Both the position numbers and the translations under genes were made by a program. Below, in pieces: positions 1 to 7,534 of a stretch of DNA of 64,000 nucleotides. This stretch comes from Acidovorax sp. RAC01 (GTDB lineage: Bacteria > Pseudomonadota > Gammaproteobacteria > Burkholderiales > Burkholderiaceae_C), in assembly GCF_001714725.1 (NCBI RefSeq), contig NZ_CP016447.1, positions 620,001-684,000 on the forward strand, given 5' to 3'. Each line of letters begins with the position of its first letter. The stretch's first letter is position 1. The notes under the pieces were generated by a model, which was not told where the DNA came from, searched no databases, and was given only the letters and a program-made list of their open reading frames with translations.

Positions 1-244
1 CCAGCGTAGGCCCCAGCGGGTAGCGCAAACGGGGCTCACCAGGCTGGCCCTCCAGACGCCGCCGGGCCTCGGCAATGGCCTGGTGCTCCAGGTGGCCTCC
101 GCCAATGGTGCCGATGATGTGGTCGGCAAACACGGCCATCCAGGCACCGGCTTCGCGCGGCACCGAGCCCTGCGTGGCATCCACGCGCACCAGACATGCA
201 GGCGCACGGACCACACCTGCGACCAGGGCATCCAGATCAGTCAC
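1..244 (-). CDS. xdhC: XdhC-family xanthine dehydrogenase accessory protein (N-terminal part, runs off the window)
   Basis: Only the first ~81 residues are in the window. The reverse strand reads from a GTG at 244: VTDLDALVAGVVRAPACLVRV, then GSVPREAG, a methionine-rich stretch and TIGGGHLEHQAIAEARRRL. The GSVPREAG...TIGGGHLE pattern is the conserved N-terminus of XdhC, which binds and delivers the sulfurated molybdenum cofactor to xanthine dehydrogenase. GTG was chosen because GAAGGA sits about 8 bases upstream; an ATG at 261 in another frame stops after six codons. The gene points left, away from the urate genes, so xdhA/xdhB may lie outside the window (inference). It shares a divergent promoter region with the lipoprotein gene at 307. 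Confidence 0.85.
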   Translation of the reverse strand, partial: MTDLDALVAGVVRAPACLVRVDATQGSVPREAGAWMAVFADHIIGTIGGGHLEHQAIAEARRRLEGQPGEPRLRYPLGPTL

Positions 245-306
245 GGGGTGTGTTCCTTCATACAATGCGGACCGCAACGCCCACCGAACGCCATTGGTCC
301 GCCCAC

Positions 307-855
307 ATGTCCCAAGACGCCCCCCAACGCACTTCCGACCCCCGCAGCCACTGGCTGACGGCGGGCGTCTTGGCCGCAGTGGCCGCCCTGGTGGCGGCTT
401 GCAAGTCGGCTCCCGAATCCCCGCCCCAGCCCCCGCAAGACAGTCGCATGCCCGGTGGCGACGCTCAGCCCACCGTCAAGGGCCCGGTGCCGGCCGCAGC
501 CGGGTCTGCCCGCGCTTCGGCAGCGAGCAACGCCCGTGCGTACCGGCAAGATGCAGCCACCCACCTGTATGGCCTGAATGCTGCGCGCGTGTTCAAGGGC
601 AAGCTGCCGCCCATGCTCTATGCCATCGGCGTGCTGGAAGTGGATGTCGACCGCACGGGCCGGGTGACCCGCCTGCACTGGCTGCGTGCGCCGCGCCATG
701 CGCCCGAGGTGATCGCCGAGATCGAACGCACGGTACGCGCTGCGGCACCGTTCCCGGCGCCTTCGCGCATGGGCAAGGTCACGTACACCGACACCTGGCT
801 GTGGGACAAGAGCGGGCACTTTCAGCTCGATACGCTGACTGAGGGGCAACTTTAA
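307..855 (+). CDS. Small lipoprotein with TonB-C-like domain, function unknown
   Basis: 182 aa. After a short polar start the sequence has a hydrophobic stretch (LTAGVLAAVAALVAAC) ending in an LVAAC lipobox, so it is probably a lipid-anchored envelope protein. A proline- and alanine-rich linker follows. The C-terminal ~95 residues (LYAIGVLEVDVDRTGRVTRLHWLRAPRHAPEV...IERTVRAAAPFPAPSRMGKVTYTDTW) have the pattern of a TonB C-terminal/energy-transducer-like domain. ATG at 307 is used; an upstream ATG at 265 is possible but has no clear ribosome site. It is not an obvious purine-catabolic protein and may simply be a neighbour. Exact role not recognised. Confidence 0.7.
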   Translation: MSQDAPQRTSDPRSHWLTAGVLAAVAALVAACKSAPESPPQPPQDSRMPGGDAQPTVKGPVPAAAGSARASAASNARAYRQDAATHLYGLNAARVFKGKLPPMLYAIGVLEVDVDRTGRVTRLHWLRAPRHAPEVIAEIERTVRAAAPFPAPSRMGKVTYTDTWLWDKSGHFQLDTLTEGQL

Positions 856-860
856 GCACA

Positions 861-958
861 TCCCCCTGAGGCGCTGCGCGCCTTCCCCCTTCTCTCGAAA
901 TCGCTGTGCGACTTCGGGAAGGGGGACGATGCCCTCGCGGCGGGGCGGCCCTTGCTTG
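861..958. repeat. GC-rich palindromic intergenic repeat, copy A
   Basis: Begins TCCCCCTGAGGCGCTGCGC and ends near GGGCGGCCCTTGC. Its reverse complement matches the sequence at 43,213-43,298 between urtB and urtA (shared blocks GCAAGGGCCGCCCCGCCGCG, AGAGAGGGGGAAG, CTCAGGGGGA). It lies between the convergent ends of the lipoprotein gene and uraH, and its inverted sequence could act as a bidirectional stem-loop. A REP-like dispersed element is the likely interpretation. Confidence 0.65.
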
Positions 959-1023
959 GCATCCCTGTCACACGCCACGTCGATTTTCAGGCTGCGCCCC
1001 ATGCTGTCCGCCGTAAGCGCCTG

Positions 1024-1374
1024 CTACGACCCACGGTAAGTGGAATAGCTCCAGGGGCTGACCAGAAGCGGCACGTGGTAGTGCTGGTCGGCATGGGCAA
1101 TGCCAAAGTCCAGGTTTACACGGTCAAGGAAGTTGGGTTCAGGCAAGGCCACACCACGGCCCTTGAAGTAACTGGCCACATCAAACTCCAGCCGGTAGGT
1201 GCCGGTGCGCAGGCTGGCGTTGTCAAACAGGGGTGCATCGGTGCGGCCATCGTGGTTGAGCACCAGGCGCTTGATGACGGTGGCGGTATTGCCATCGGTC
1301 GAATACAGGGTCACCTCCATGCCCGCTGCGGGGCAGCCGTGCATGGTGTCCAGAACGTGGGTGCTGAGGCCCAT
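1024..1374 (-). CDS. uraH: 5-hydroxyisourate hydrolase (transthyretin-like)
   Basis: 116 aa. Hydrolyses 5-hydroxyisourate, the product of urate oxidation, to OHCU, the substrate of the UraD domain encoded nearby. The N-terminal [18 protein letters not shown] motif and the C-terminal YRGS tetrapeptide are the family signatures, and the length matches the usual 110-120 aa. The start at 1374 is preferred over one 21 bases upstream because AGGAG is correctly spaced before it and MGLSTHVLD is the conserved N-terminus. It is transcribed divergently from the GntR gene across a perfect 18-bp palindrome. No urate oxidase or FAD-type HpxO/HpyO gene is visible in the window. Confidence 0.95.
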   Translation of the reverse strand: MGLSTHVLDTMHGCPAAGMEVTLYSTDGNTATVIKRLVLNHDGRTDAPLFDNASLRTGTYRLEFDVASYFKGRGVALPEPNFLDRVNLDFGIAHADQHYHVPLLVSPWSYSTYRGS

Positions 1375-1444
1375 GGAAATCTCCTGAGGTTGCAAGGCAA
1401 GACGATAGCGGGGCGCTTCTCCGTAGAAACGCTAGGTGTAGACC

Positions 1445-1462
1445 AAAAGTGTATACACTTTT
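1445..1462. promoter_or_regulatory. Candidate GntR operator, site 1 (uraH / gntR divergent region)
   Basis: AAAAGTGTATACACTTTT is a perfect 18-bp palindrome centred in the uraH-gntR intergenic region, 71 bp from the uraH start and 26 bp from the gntR start. Sixteen bases from here (GTGTATACACTTTTTG) recur exactly at 7440-7455 upstream of the NCS2 permease. FCD-type GntR proteins commonly bind short palindromes with a GTATAC-like core. Assignment to the adjacent regulator is inference. Confidence 0.75.
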
Positions 1463-1487
1463 TGGTGTTGCACCGTATCATGCCACC

Positions 1488-2156
1488 ATGGAATCCTCGT
1501 CTACCAGCGCCATTGTTGAAGCCCTTACCCGCGCTATCGTGGAGCACCGTCTGCAGCCGGGCACCAAGCTGGCCGAGCAAAAGCTGGCGGACCACTTTGG
1601 CGTGTCGCGCACGCTGGTGCGCCAGGCACTGTTCCAGATGGCACAGAACCGGCTGGTCACGCTGGAGCCTGCGCGCGGCGCATTCGTGTCCACCCCTTCG
1701 GTCGAGGAAGCCCGCCAGGTGTTTGCCGTGCGCCGCATGCTCGAAACCGAGATGACCCGCGCCTTCGTGCGCAGCAGCACCCCCGCCAAGATCAAGGCCC
1801 TGCGCGCCCACGTTGCGGCCGAGAAAGCCGCCATGGGCACCGATGACGCCAGCAGCCGCACCGAGCTGCTGGGCGACTTCCATGTGCGCATGGCCGAGCT
1901 GATGGGCAACGAGGTACTGGCGCAGATGCTGGGCGATCTGATCTCGCGCTGTGCACTGATCACGCTGATGTACCAGTCGGCCAGCGCCGCCGAGCATTCG
2001 CACGAAGAGCATGCCGACATCGTGGCGGCCCTGGCCGCCCGCGATGAAGACCGCGCCGTATCGCTCATGCAGGCGCACCTCGAACACGTGGAAGCCAGCC
2101 TTACCTTTGACCGCAAGCGCCCTGTCAGCGACCTTGCCGCTGCCCTGGCCACCTGA
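1488..2156 (+). CDS. GntR-family transcriptional regulator (FadR/FCD subfamily), likely urate-catabolism regulator
   Basis: 222 aa. Residues ~5-70 form a GntR winged helix (AIVEALTRAIVEHRLQPG, LAEQKLADHFGVSRTLVRQAL). Residues ~80-215 form an FCD ligand-binding domain with the expected metal/ligand residues (DFHVRMAEL, HSHEEHADIVAAL, HLEHVE). ATG at 1488 is used because it starts just before the HTH; a longer version would run through the palindrome at 1445-1462. The gene is followed 17 bp later by puuE on the same strand, so regulator and catabolic genes are probably co-transcribed. The palindrome immediately upstream suggests autoregulation. The effector (urate, allantoin or another ureide) cannot be read from the sequence. 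Confidence 0.9.
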   Translation: MESSSTSAIVEALTRAIVEHRLQPGTKLAEQKLADHFGVSRTLVRQALFQMAQNRLVTLEPARGAFVSTPSVEEARQVFAVRRMLETEMTRAFVRSSTPAKIKALRAHVAAEKAAMGTDDASSRTELLGDFHVRMAELMGNEVLAQMLGDLISRCALITLMYQSASAAEHSHEEHADIVAALAARDEDRAVSLMQAHLEHVEASLTFDRKRPVSDLAAALAT

Positions 2157-2173
2157 CCAAACCGCACGCCGCC

Positions 2174-3130
2174 ATGATCTACGACGCCACCGCCCCCTAC
2201 CCCCGCGACCTGATTGGCTACGGCCGCACCGTGCCCCGCGCCCAATGGCCCGGCGGCGCCCGCGTTGCCGTGCAGTTTGTGCTGAACTACGAAGAAGGCG
2301 GCGAGAACGCCGTGCTGCACGGCGACGCGGGCAGCGAGCAGTTTTTGTCGGAGATGTTCAACCCCGCCAGCTACCCCGAGCGGCACATGAGCATGGAAGG
2401 CATCTACGAATACGGCTCCCGCGCCGGCGTGTGGCGCATCCTGCGCGAGTTTGAAAAGCGGCAGCTGCCACTCACGGTGTTCGGCGTGTCTACCGCGCTG
2501 CATCGCCACCCCGAGCTGACGGCGGCCTTTGTGGAGATGGGCCACGAGATCGCCTGCCACGGCCTCAAGTGGATCCACTACCAGCACATACCCGAAGACG
2601 TCGAGCGCGCCCACATGGCCGAAGCCATGGCCATCATCGAACGCATGACCGGTGACAGGGCGGTGGGCTGGTACACCGGCCGCGACAGCCCCAACACCCG
2701 CCGCCTGGTGGCCGACTTCGGCGGCTTTGAATACGACAGCGACTACTACGGCGACGACCTGCCCTTCTGGATGAAAGTGCAAAAGAGCGATGGCACCGTG
2801 GTGCCCCAGCTCATCGTGCCCTACACGCTGGACTGCAACGACATGCGCTTTGCGCTGCCCCAGGGCTACTCGCACGCCGACCCGTTCTTCCAGTACCTGA
2901 AGGACACGTTCGATGCCCTGTACGCCGAGGGCGACCCCGCGGGCGACAACGCCCCGAAAATGATGAGCATCGGCATGCACTGCCGCCTGCTGGGCCGCCC
3001 CGGGCGCATCACGGCGCTGCAGCGGTTTCTGGACCACATCCAGCAACACTCCCACGTATGGGTGGCACGGCGCATCGACATTGCGCGGCACTGGCAGCAG
3101 GTCCACCCGTACCCAGGCAGCAAGGCATGA
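2174..3130 (+). CDS. puuE: Allantoinase PuuE (cofactor-free, polysaccharide-deacetylase fold)
   Basis: 318 aa. Converts allantoin to allantoate. The sequence is the PuuE type, not the metal-dependent AllB type: RDLIGYGR near the N-terminus, VQFVLNYEEGGEN, the substrate-pocket segment MGHEIACHGLKWIHY and the YDSDYYGDDLPFW block. Length matches the family (~300-320 aa). It lies between the GntR gene and the uraD-allC fusion, so consecutive pathway steps are encoded in order. ATG 2174 follows the GntR stop by 17 bp. Confidence 0.95.
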   Translation: MIYDATAPYPRDLIGYGRTVPRAQWPGGARVAVQFVLNYEEGGENAVLHGDAGSEQFLSEMFNPASYPERHMSMEGIYEYGSRAGVWRILREFEKRQLPLTVFGVSTALHRHPELTAAFVEMGHEIACHGLKWIHYQHIPEDVERAHMAEAMAIIERMTGDRAVGWYTGRDSPNTRRLVADFGGFEYDSDYYGDDLPFWMKVQKSDGTVVPQLIVPYTLDCNDMRFALPQGYSHADPFFQYLKDTFDALYAEGDPAGDNAPKMMSIGMHCRLLGRPGRITALQRFLDHIQQHSHVWVARRIDIARHWQQVHPYPGSKA

Positions 3131-3167
3131 ACCCGGTAACCACCACGGCACAACCAAGGCAATCCTC

Positions 3168-4931
3168 ATGGCACTGACCATCAACCAGATCAACACTGCC
3201 AGCCTCGCCGACGCCATCCGGGCGCTGGATGGTGTGTACGAGCACTCTCCCTGGATCGCCCAGCAGGCCCTGGCACAGCGCCCGCTGCGCTCGGTCACGC
3301 ACCTCAAGCAGCTCATGGCAGACTGTGTGCGCCACGCCAGTGTGGATGCCCAGCTCAAGCTGATACGCGCCCACCCGGAGCTGGCGGGCAAGGCCATGGT
3401 CAGCAACACGCTGACCGCAGAGTCCACCAGCGAACAGAGCAAGGCCGGGCTGACCCAGTGCACGCCCGATGAGTTCGAGCGCATCCAGAAACTCAACGCA
3501 GACTACAACGCGCGTTTTGGCTTCCCCTTCATCCTGGCCGTGCGTGGCCCGCGGGGCACCGGGTTGACCAAGCAGCAGATCATCGACACCTTTGCGCGCA
3601 GGCTGACCCACCACCCCGACTACGAACGCGCCGAAGCCCTGCGCAACATCCACCGCATTGCAGAGCTGCGCCTGAACGACAAGTTCGGTGCCGAGCCCAC
3701 GCTGGGCAATGACGTGTGGGACTGGCACGAGTCGCTGGCCCAGCACAGCGACCCGGGCTACGCCGAGCAGGGCCAGCTCACCGTCACTTACCTTACCGAT
3801 GCCCACCGGGCCTGCGCCGAGAACATTCGCCAGCGCATGCTCGAATGCGGGTTTGACGAAGTGGGAATCGACGCCGTGGGCAACGTGGTGGGTCGCTACC
3901 ATGCATCGGCCCCCGGCCTGCGCAGCCTGCTCACCGGGTCGCACTACGACACGGTGCGCAACGGTGGCAAGTACGACGGCCGCCTGGGTATTTTTGTGCC
4001 CATGGCCTGCGTGCGCGAGCTGCACCGCAGCGGCAAACGGCTCTCGTTCGGAATCGAGGTGGTGGCCTTTGCCGAAGAAGAAGGCCAGCGGTACAAGGCC
4101 ACGTTCCTGGGCTCCAGCGCACTCACCGGCCACTTTGATTTCCAGTGGCTGGACCAGAAGGACGCCAACGGCATCGCCATGCGCGCCGCCATGTCCCACG
4201 CGGGCCTGAAGATCGAGGACATCCCCCGCCTCAAGCGCGATCCGGCCCAGTACCTCGGTTTTGTCGAAGTGCACATTGAGCAGGGCCCGGTGCTCAACGA
4301 ACTCGACCTGCCACTGGGCGTGGTCACCTCCATCAACGGCAGCGTGCGCTACCTGTGCGAGATGACCGGCATGGCCAGCCATGCAGGCACAACCCCCATG
4401 GACCGCCGGCGCGATGCTGCAGCGGGCGTGGCCGAACTCGTGCTGTACCTGGAAGAACGGGCCCGTATCGACGGCGATTCGGTCGGCACCGTCGGCATGC
4501 TGAACGTGCCCGGAGGCTCCATCAACGTGGTGCCGGGCCGCTGCCTGTTCAGTCTGGATCTGCGGGCGCCCAACAATGCCCAGCGCGACGCACTGGCGAC
4601 CGATGTGCTGGCCAGCCTGCAACGCATCGCCGAACGCCGGGGCCTGCGCTGCACGGTGGAAGAATCCATGCGTGCATCGGCAGCACCCAGCGCCCCCGAC
4701 TGGCAGCACCGCTGGGAACGCGCCGTCAATGCCCTGGGCTTGCCGCTGCACCGCATGCCCAGCGGGGCAGGACACGACGCGATGAAGCTGCACGAAATCA
4801 TGCCCCAGGCCATGCTTTTCGTGCGCGGCGAGAACGCAGGCATCAGCCACAACCCCCTCGAATCCACCACCAACAACGACATCCAGCTGGCTGTCGAGGC
4901 CTTCAGCCACGTGCTGCGCCAGCTTGCCTAG
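3168..4931 (+). CDS. uraD-allC: Fused OHCU decarboxylase - allantoate amidohydrolase
   Basis: 587 aa, two enzymes in one chain. Residues ~1-170 are OHCU decarboxylase (UraD): the catalytic His lies in IRAHPELAGK (H69) and FGFPFILAVRG is conserved. It yields S-allantoin. Residues ~180-587 are an M20 allantoate amidohydrolase/N-carbamoyl amino-acid hydrolase: SHYDTV and GGKYDGRLG (metal ligands), AEEEGQRY (Glu pair), EVHIEQGP and the C-terminal GISHNPLE. The two steps are not consecutive; puuE carries out the step between them. ATG 3168 follows the puuE stop by 37 bp. The junction is continuous with no stop or frameshift. Such fusions are known in some proteobacteria (from memory). Confidence 0.93.
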   Translation: MALTINQINTASLADAIRALDGVYEHSPWIAQQALAQRPLRSVTHLKQLMADCVRHASVDAQLKLIRAHPELAGKAMVSNTLTAESTSEQSKAGLTQCTPDEFERIQKLNADYNARFGFPFILAVRGPRGTGLTKQQIIDTFARRLTHHPDYERAEALRNIHRIAELRLNDKFGAEPTLGNDVWDWHESLAQHSDPGYAEQGQLTVTYLTDAHRACAENIRQRMLECGFDEVGIDAVGNVVGRYHASAPGLRSLLTGSHYDTVRNGGKYDGRLGIFVPMACVRELHRSGKRLSFGIEVVAFAEEEGQRYKATFLGSSALTGHFDFQWLDQKDANGIAMRAAMSHAGLKIEDIPRLKRDPAQYLGFVEVHIEQGPVLNELDLPLGVVTSINGSVRYLCEMTGMASHAGTTPMDRRRDAAAGVAELVLYLEERARIDGDSVGTVGMLNVPGGSINVVPGRCLFSLDLRAPNNAQRDALATDVLASLQRIAERRGLRCTVEESMRASAAPSAPDWQHRWERAVNALGLPLHRMPSGAGHDAMKLHEIMPQAMLFVRGENAGISHNPLESTTNNDIQLAVEAFSHVLRQLA

Positions 4932-4939
4932 GAACTCCC

Positions 4940-6169
4940 ATGACCGACTACTCCGCCCTCGACGCCTGGATCGACCAGCACTTTGACGAGGAAGTGCGCT
5001 TTTTGCAGGCGCTGGTGCGCGTGCCCACCGACACCCCTCCCGGCAATAACGCGCCGCACGCCGAACGCACCGCCGACCTGCTGCAGGAGTTTGGCTACGA
5101 CGCCGAAAAGCACGCTGTGCCCGCCGCCGAGGTGCAGGCCTACGGCATGGAATCCATTACCAACCTGATCGTGCGGCGACCCTATGGAGTCGGCGGCAAG
5201 ACCATTGCCCTGAACGCCCACGGCGACGTGGTGCCCCCCGGCGAAGGCTGGACGCACGACCCCTACGGCGCCGAGGTGGTCGACGGCAAGATGTACGGCC
5301 GCGCAACCGCGGTGAGCAAGAGCGACTTCGCCAGCTTCACCTTTGCAGTGCGCGCACTCGAAGCCGTGGCCCGCCCTGCCCGCGGCGCGGTCGAACTGCA
5401 CTTCACCTACGACGAAGAATTTGGCGGCGAACTCGGACCCGGCTGGCTGCTGCAAAAAGGCCTTACCAAACCAGACCTGCTGATTGCCGCGGGCTTCAGC
5501 TACGAAGTAGTGACCGCGCACAACGGCTGCCTGCAAATGGAAGTGACCGTGCACGGCAAGATGGCCCATGCCGCCGTGCCCCACACCGGCGTGGACGCGC
5601 TGCAGGGCGCGGTGCACATCCTCAACGCCCTGTATGCGCAGAACGATGAATACAAAAAGGTGACCTCCCAGGTCGCCGGCATCAAGCACCCGTACCTGAA
5701 CGTGGGCCGCATCGAGGGTGGTACCAACACCAACGTGGTGCCCGGCAAGGTCACGTTCAAGCTCGACCGCCGCATGATCCCCGAGGAGAACCCGGTGGAA
5801 GTGGAAGCCACCATCCGCCGCGTGATCGAGCAGGCCGCCGGCGAACGCGCCGGGATCAGTGTGGAGATCCGGCGGCTGCTTCTGGCCAATGCCATGACGC
5901 CGCTGGCGGGGAACGCCCCCCTGGTGCAAGCGCTGCAAAAGCATGCAGCCGCAGTGATCGGCGAACCGGTGCCGGCCGTGGGTACGCCGCTGTACACGGA
6001 TGTGCGTCTGTACGTGGAGCGCGGTATCCCCGGCGTGATCTACGGCGCCGGGCCACGCACCGTGCTGGAGTCGCATGCCAAGCGGGCCGATGAGCGGCTG
6101 GATCTGGAAGATCTGCGCCGGGCGACCAAGGTGGTGGCGCGGGCACTGAGTGACCTGCTGGCGGATTGA
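4940..6169 (+). CDS. M20-family amidohydrolase/peptidase in the ureide cluster
   Basis: 409 aa. M20 zinc hydrolase of the ArgE/DapE/carboxypeptidase type: LNAHGDVVPPGEGW (HxD ligands) at ~87-100, HFTYDEEFGGE (catalytic and bridging Glu) at ~154-164, a dimerisation domain with HGKMAHAAVPHTGVDA, and the C-terminal SHAKRADERLDLEDL. It begins 8 bp after the uraD-allC stop, so it is part of the same operon. No allA-type ureidoglycolate lyase is visible, so this enzyme may act on ureidoglycine or ureidoglycolate, but its substrate cannot be fixed from sequence. It is the last gene before the repeat element. Confidence 0.85.
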   Translation: MTDYSALDAWIDQHFDEEVRFLQALVRVPTDTPPGNNAPHAERTADLLQEFGYDAEKHAVPAAEVQAYGMESITNLIVRRPYGVGGKTIALNAHGDVVPPGEGWTHDPYGAEVVDGKMYGRATAVSKSDFASFTFAVRALEAVARPARGAVELHFTYDEEFGGELGPGWLLQKGLTKPDLLIAAGFSYEVVTAHNGCLQMEVTVHGKMAHAAVPHTGVDALQGAVHILNALYAQNDEYKKVTSQVAGIKHPYLNVGRIEGGTNTNVVPGKVTFKLDRRMIPEENPVEVEATIRRVIEQAAGERAGISVEIRRLLLANAMTPLAGNAPLVQALQKHAAAVIGEPVPAVGTPLYTDVRLYVERGIPGVIYGAGPRTVLESHAKRADERLDLEDLRRATKVVARALSDLLAD

Positions 6170-6199
6170 TGGGGTGCAGTTGGGGTGATTTTGGGCGCA

Positions 6200-6250
6200 A
6201 TCGCTTTCATTTATTGCCTTTATTGCTATAGTTTTAATAGCTTTTTATTC
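6200..6250. repeat. AT-rich intergenic element (member a)
   Basis: An AT-rich stretch just after the M20 stop, including TTGCTATAGTTTTAATAGC, an imperfect palindrome with GCTAT/AATAGC arms. Related sequences occur in at least seven other intergenic gaps of the window. Confidence 0.5.
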
Positions 6251-6332
6251 TTGAACAGGCGGAGTGTGTTGACGTGCTGCGCCGGTTGACGGCGACTGGC
6301 ATGGGTTGCCGGGTGCACGCTGCTGTTTCCCC

Positions 6333-6486
6333 CGTTCGGGCTTAGCTTTTCGAAGCCTGCGCACTGCTCCAACCCGTTCGGGTTGAGCCTGTCGAAGCCT
6401 GCGCAATACCCCCGTCCGTTCGGGCTGAGCCTGTCGGAGCCTGCGCACTACCCCCGCCCGTTCGGGCTGAGCTTGTCGAAGCCTGG
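6333..6486 (+). repeat. Four tandem GTTCGGGCTGAGC-TGTCGAAGCCTG repeats
   Basis: Units begin at about 6333, 6376, 6418 and 6460, spaced 42-43 bp, with consensus GTTCGGGCTGAGCCTGTC followed by GAAGCCTGC. The same unit occurs at 38,596-38,709 and 55,940-56,006 and inverted at 39,424-39,500. On the minus strand it reads LRQAQPER, a spurious translation familiar from Comamonadaceae genomes. Together with the element at 6,493-7,240 it fills the 6,170-7,534 gap. Confidence 0.85.
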
Positions 6487-6492
6487 TTTGGC

Positions 6493-7240
6493 GGTGGTTA
6501 CCGCGTGCCGGCGTTCAGGGCAGGATCCGGGAGTCGCCCGGCGTGCGAGTCCCTTTCTTTCGCGTCGCCGAAAGAAAGTCACCAAAGAAAGGGCGACCCC
6601 ACTGTCTGCGTCCCCTGCGCTTCGCTCCGGGGCAACCTGTGGTGCTCGTGCGTGGGGCGCGCTGCGGAACTCGCTGCGCGCCTGCGGCGCTCCGCTCAGA
6701 CAGCCGCAGCGAGTCAGTCGACGAAGCGTGTGTCCTTCGGCACACGCCGCCCCACGCCCTGCGCTCCTCGGCGCACACAGAGGGGATGGGGGAAAGGACA
6801 TCCATTCGGGCCATTGCTTCGCTCGGTCCCGTCTCGCGGGCGCATGCGCCTCGCGCAGCCAATCATCGCTAGCGCCGGCTGCGGCGCATGCCGGGTCGAG
6901 CGCAGCGACGACCCGTGCGGCTGTTCGACTGTTCGGCTCCCGCCCCCTTCTGGCTGCGCCTGCGCCGGGGCGGTTGCGGGGTGGCAGTCGCGCAAGTGCG
7001 CGGCTGCTTCGTCAACTGACTCGCCGCGGCTGTCCGAGCGGCGCGCGCCAGCGCAAAGCGAGTTCCACGGCGCACCCCGCAACCGCCATGGCGCAGGTCT
7101 GCCCCTTCGCACCGCGAAGGGGTCGCAGACTGAGGGACGCCTTTTTTTTGCTTACTTTCTTTTGGCGAAGCAAAAGAAAGTGAGTCGCACGCCGGGCGAC
7201 TCCCGGCTCCCCCCCTGAAAACAGGCACGCGGTAGCCACC
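6493..7240. repeat. 0.75 kb non-coding element with long terminal inverted repeats, copy 1
   Basis: The left end reads GTGGTTACCGCGTGCC, then GGGAGTCGCCCGGCGTGCGAG, then a CTTTCTTTCG...CGAAAGAAAG hairpin. The right end is the imperfect inverse: GCAAAAGAAAGTGAGTCGC, CGCCGGGCGACTCCCGG, GGCACGCGGTAGCCACC. The inverted ends extend over ~100 bp. Copy 2 lies at 38,717-39,416 and is closely similar along most of its length. All ORFs here (for example on + 6383-7183) are products of the GC-rich repeat; none has a credible ribosome site or domain. It separates the urate operon from the permease. About 290 bp at 7,241-7,534 then hold only the permease promoter region. Confidence 0.85.
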
Positions 7241-7436
7241 CATAACAAATGCTTCGACCCACTCATCCCGAACGAATGACGGTCACAGGTTCTCGCAACG
7301 TACAGCCAGACCTAACCGGAGCTTTGCGAACGATCCGCACGCCATGCGACACCCCAGAAAGCTACGTGATCAACGCGAAAGCCATCCATCACACTCCCCG
7401 GCCACCGAGGGTTTACCGCAAGACATCAACCCATCT

Positions 7437-7452
7437 AATGTGTATACACTTT
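7437..7452. promoter_or_regulatory. Candidate GntR operator, site 2 (NCS2 permease)
   Basis: GTGTATACAC at 7440-7449 followed by TTTTTG, identical over 16 bases to the operator at 1449-1464 between uraH and gntR. It lies 83 bp upstream of the permease ATG. The outer positions are only partly palindromic (one mismatch). This shared site is the main evidence that the permease belongs to the same regulon. Confidence 0.7.
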
Positions 7453-7534
7453 TTGTATGGATGGCAGTACACATAGCGGTACGCAACCCAGACCCGTCAC
7501 CCCGACAACGCGTCTTCGCCGACAGGAGCCCCCA

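Noticed and set aside
6333..6486. CRISPR array
   Set aside because: The repeats are spaced 42-43 bp, but the short 'spacers' are themselves similar and the unit occurs singly elsewhere; no cas genes.
6383..7183. Overlapping ORFs in both strands of the repeat element
   Set aside because: Six-frame-open GC-rich repeat; the same 'proteins' recur in copy 2 with different frames, and there is no ribosome site or domain.
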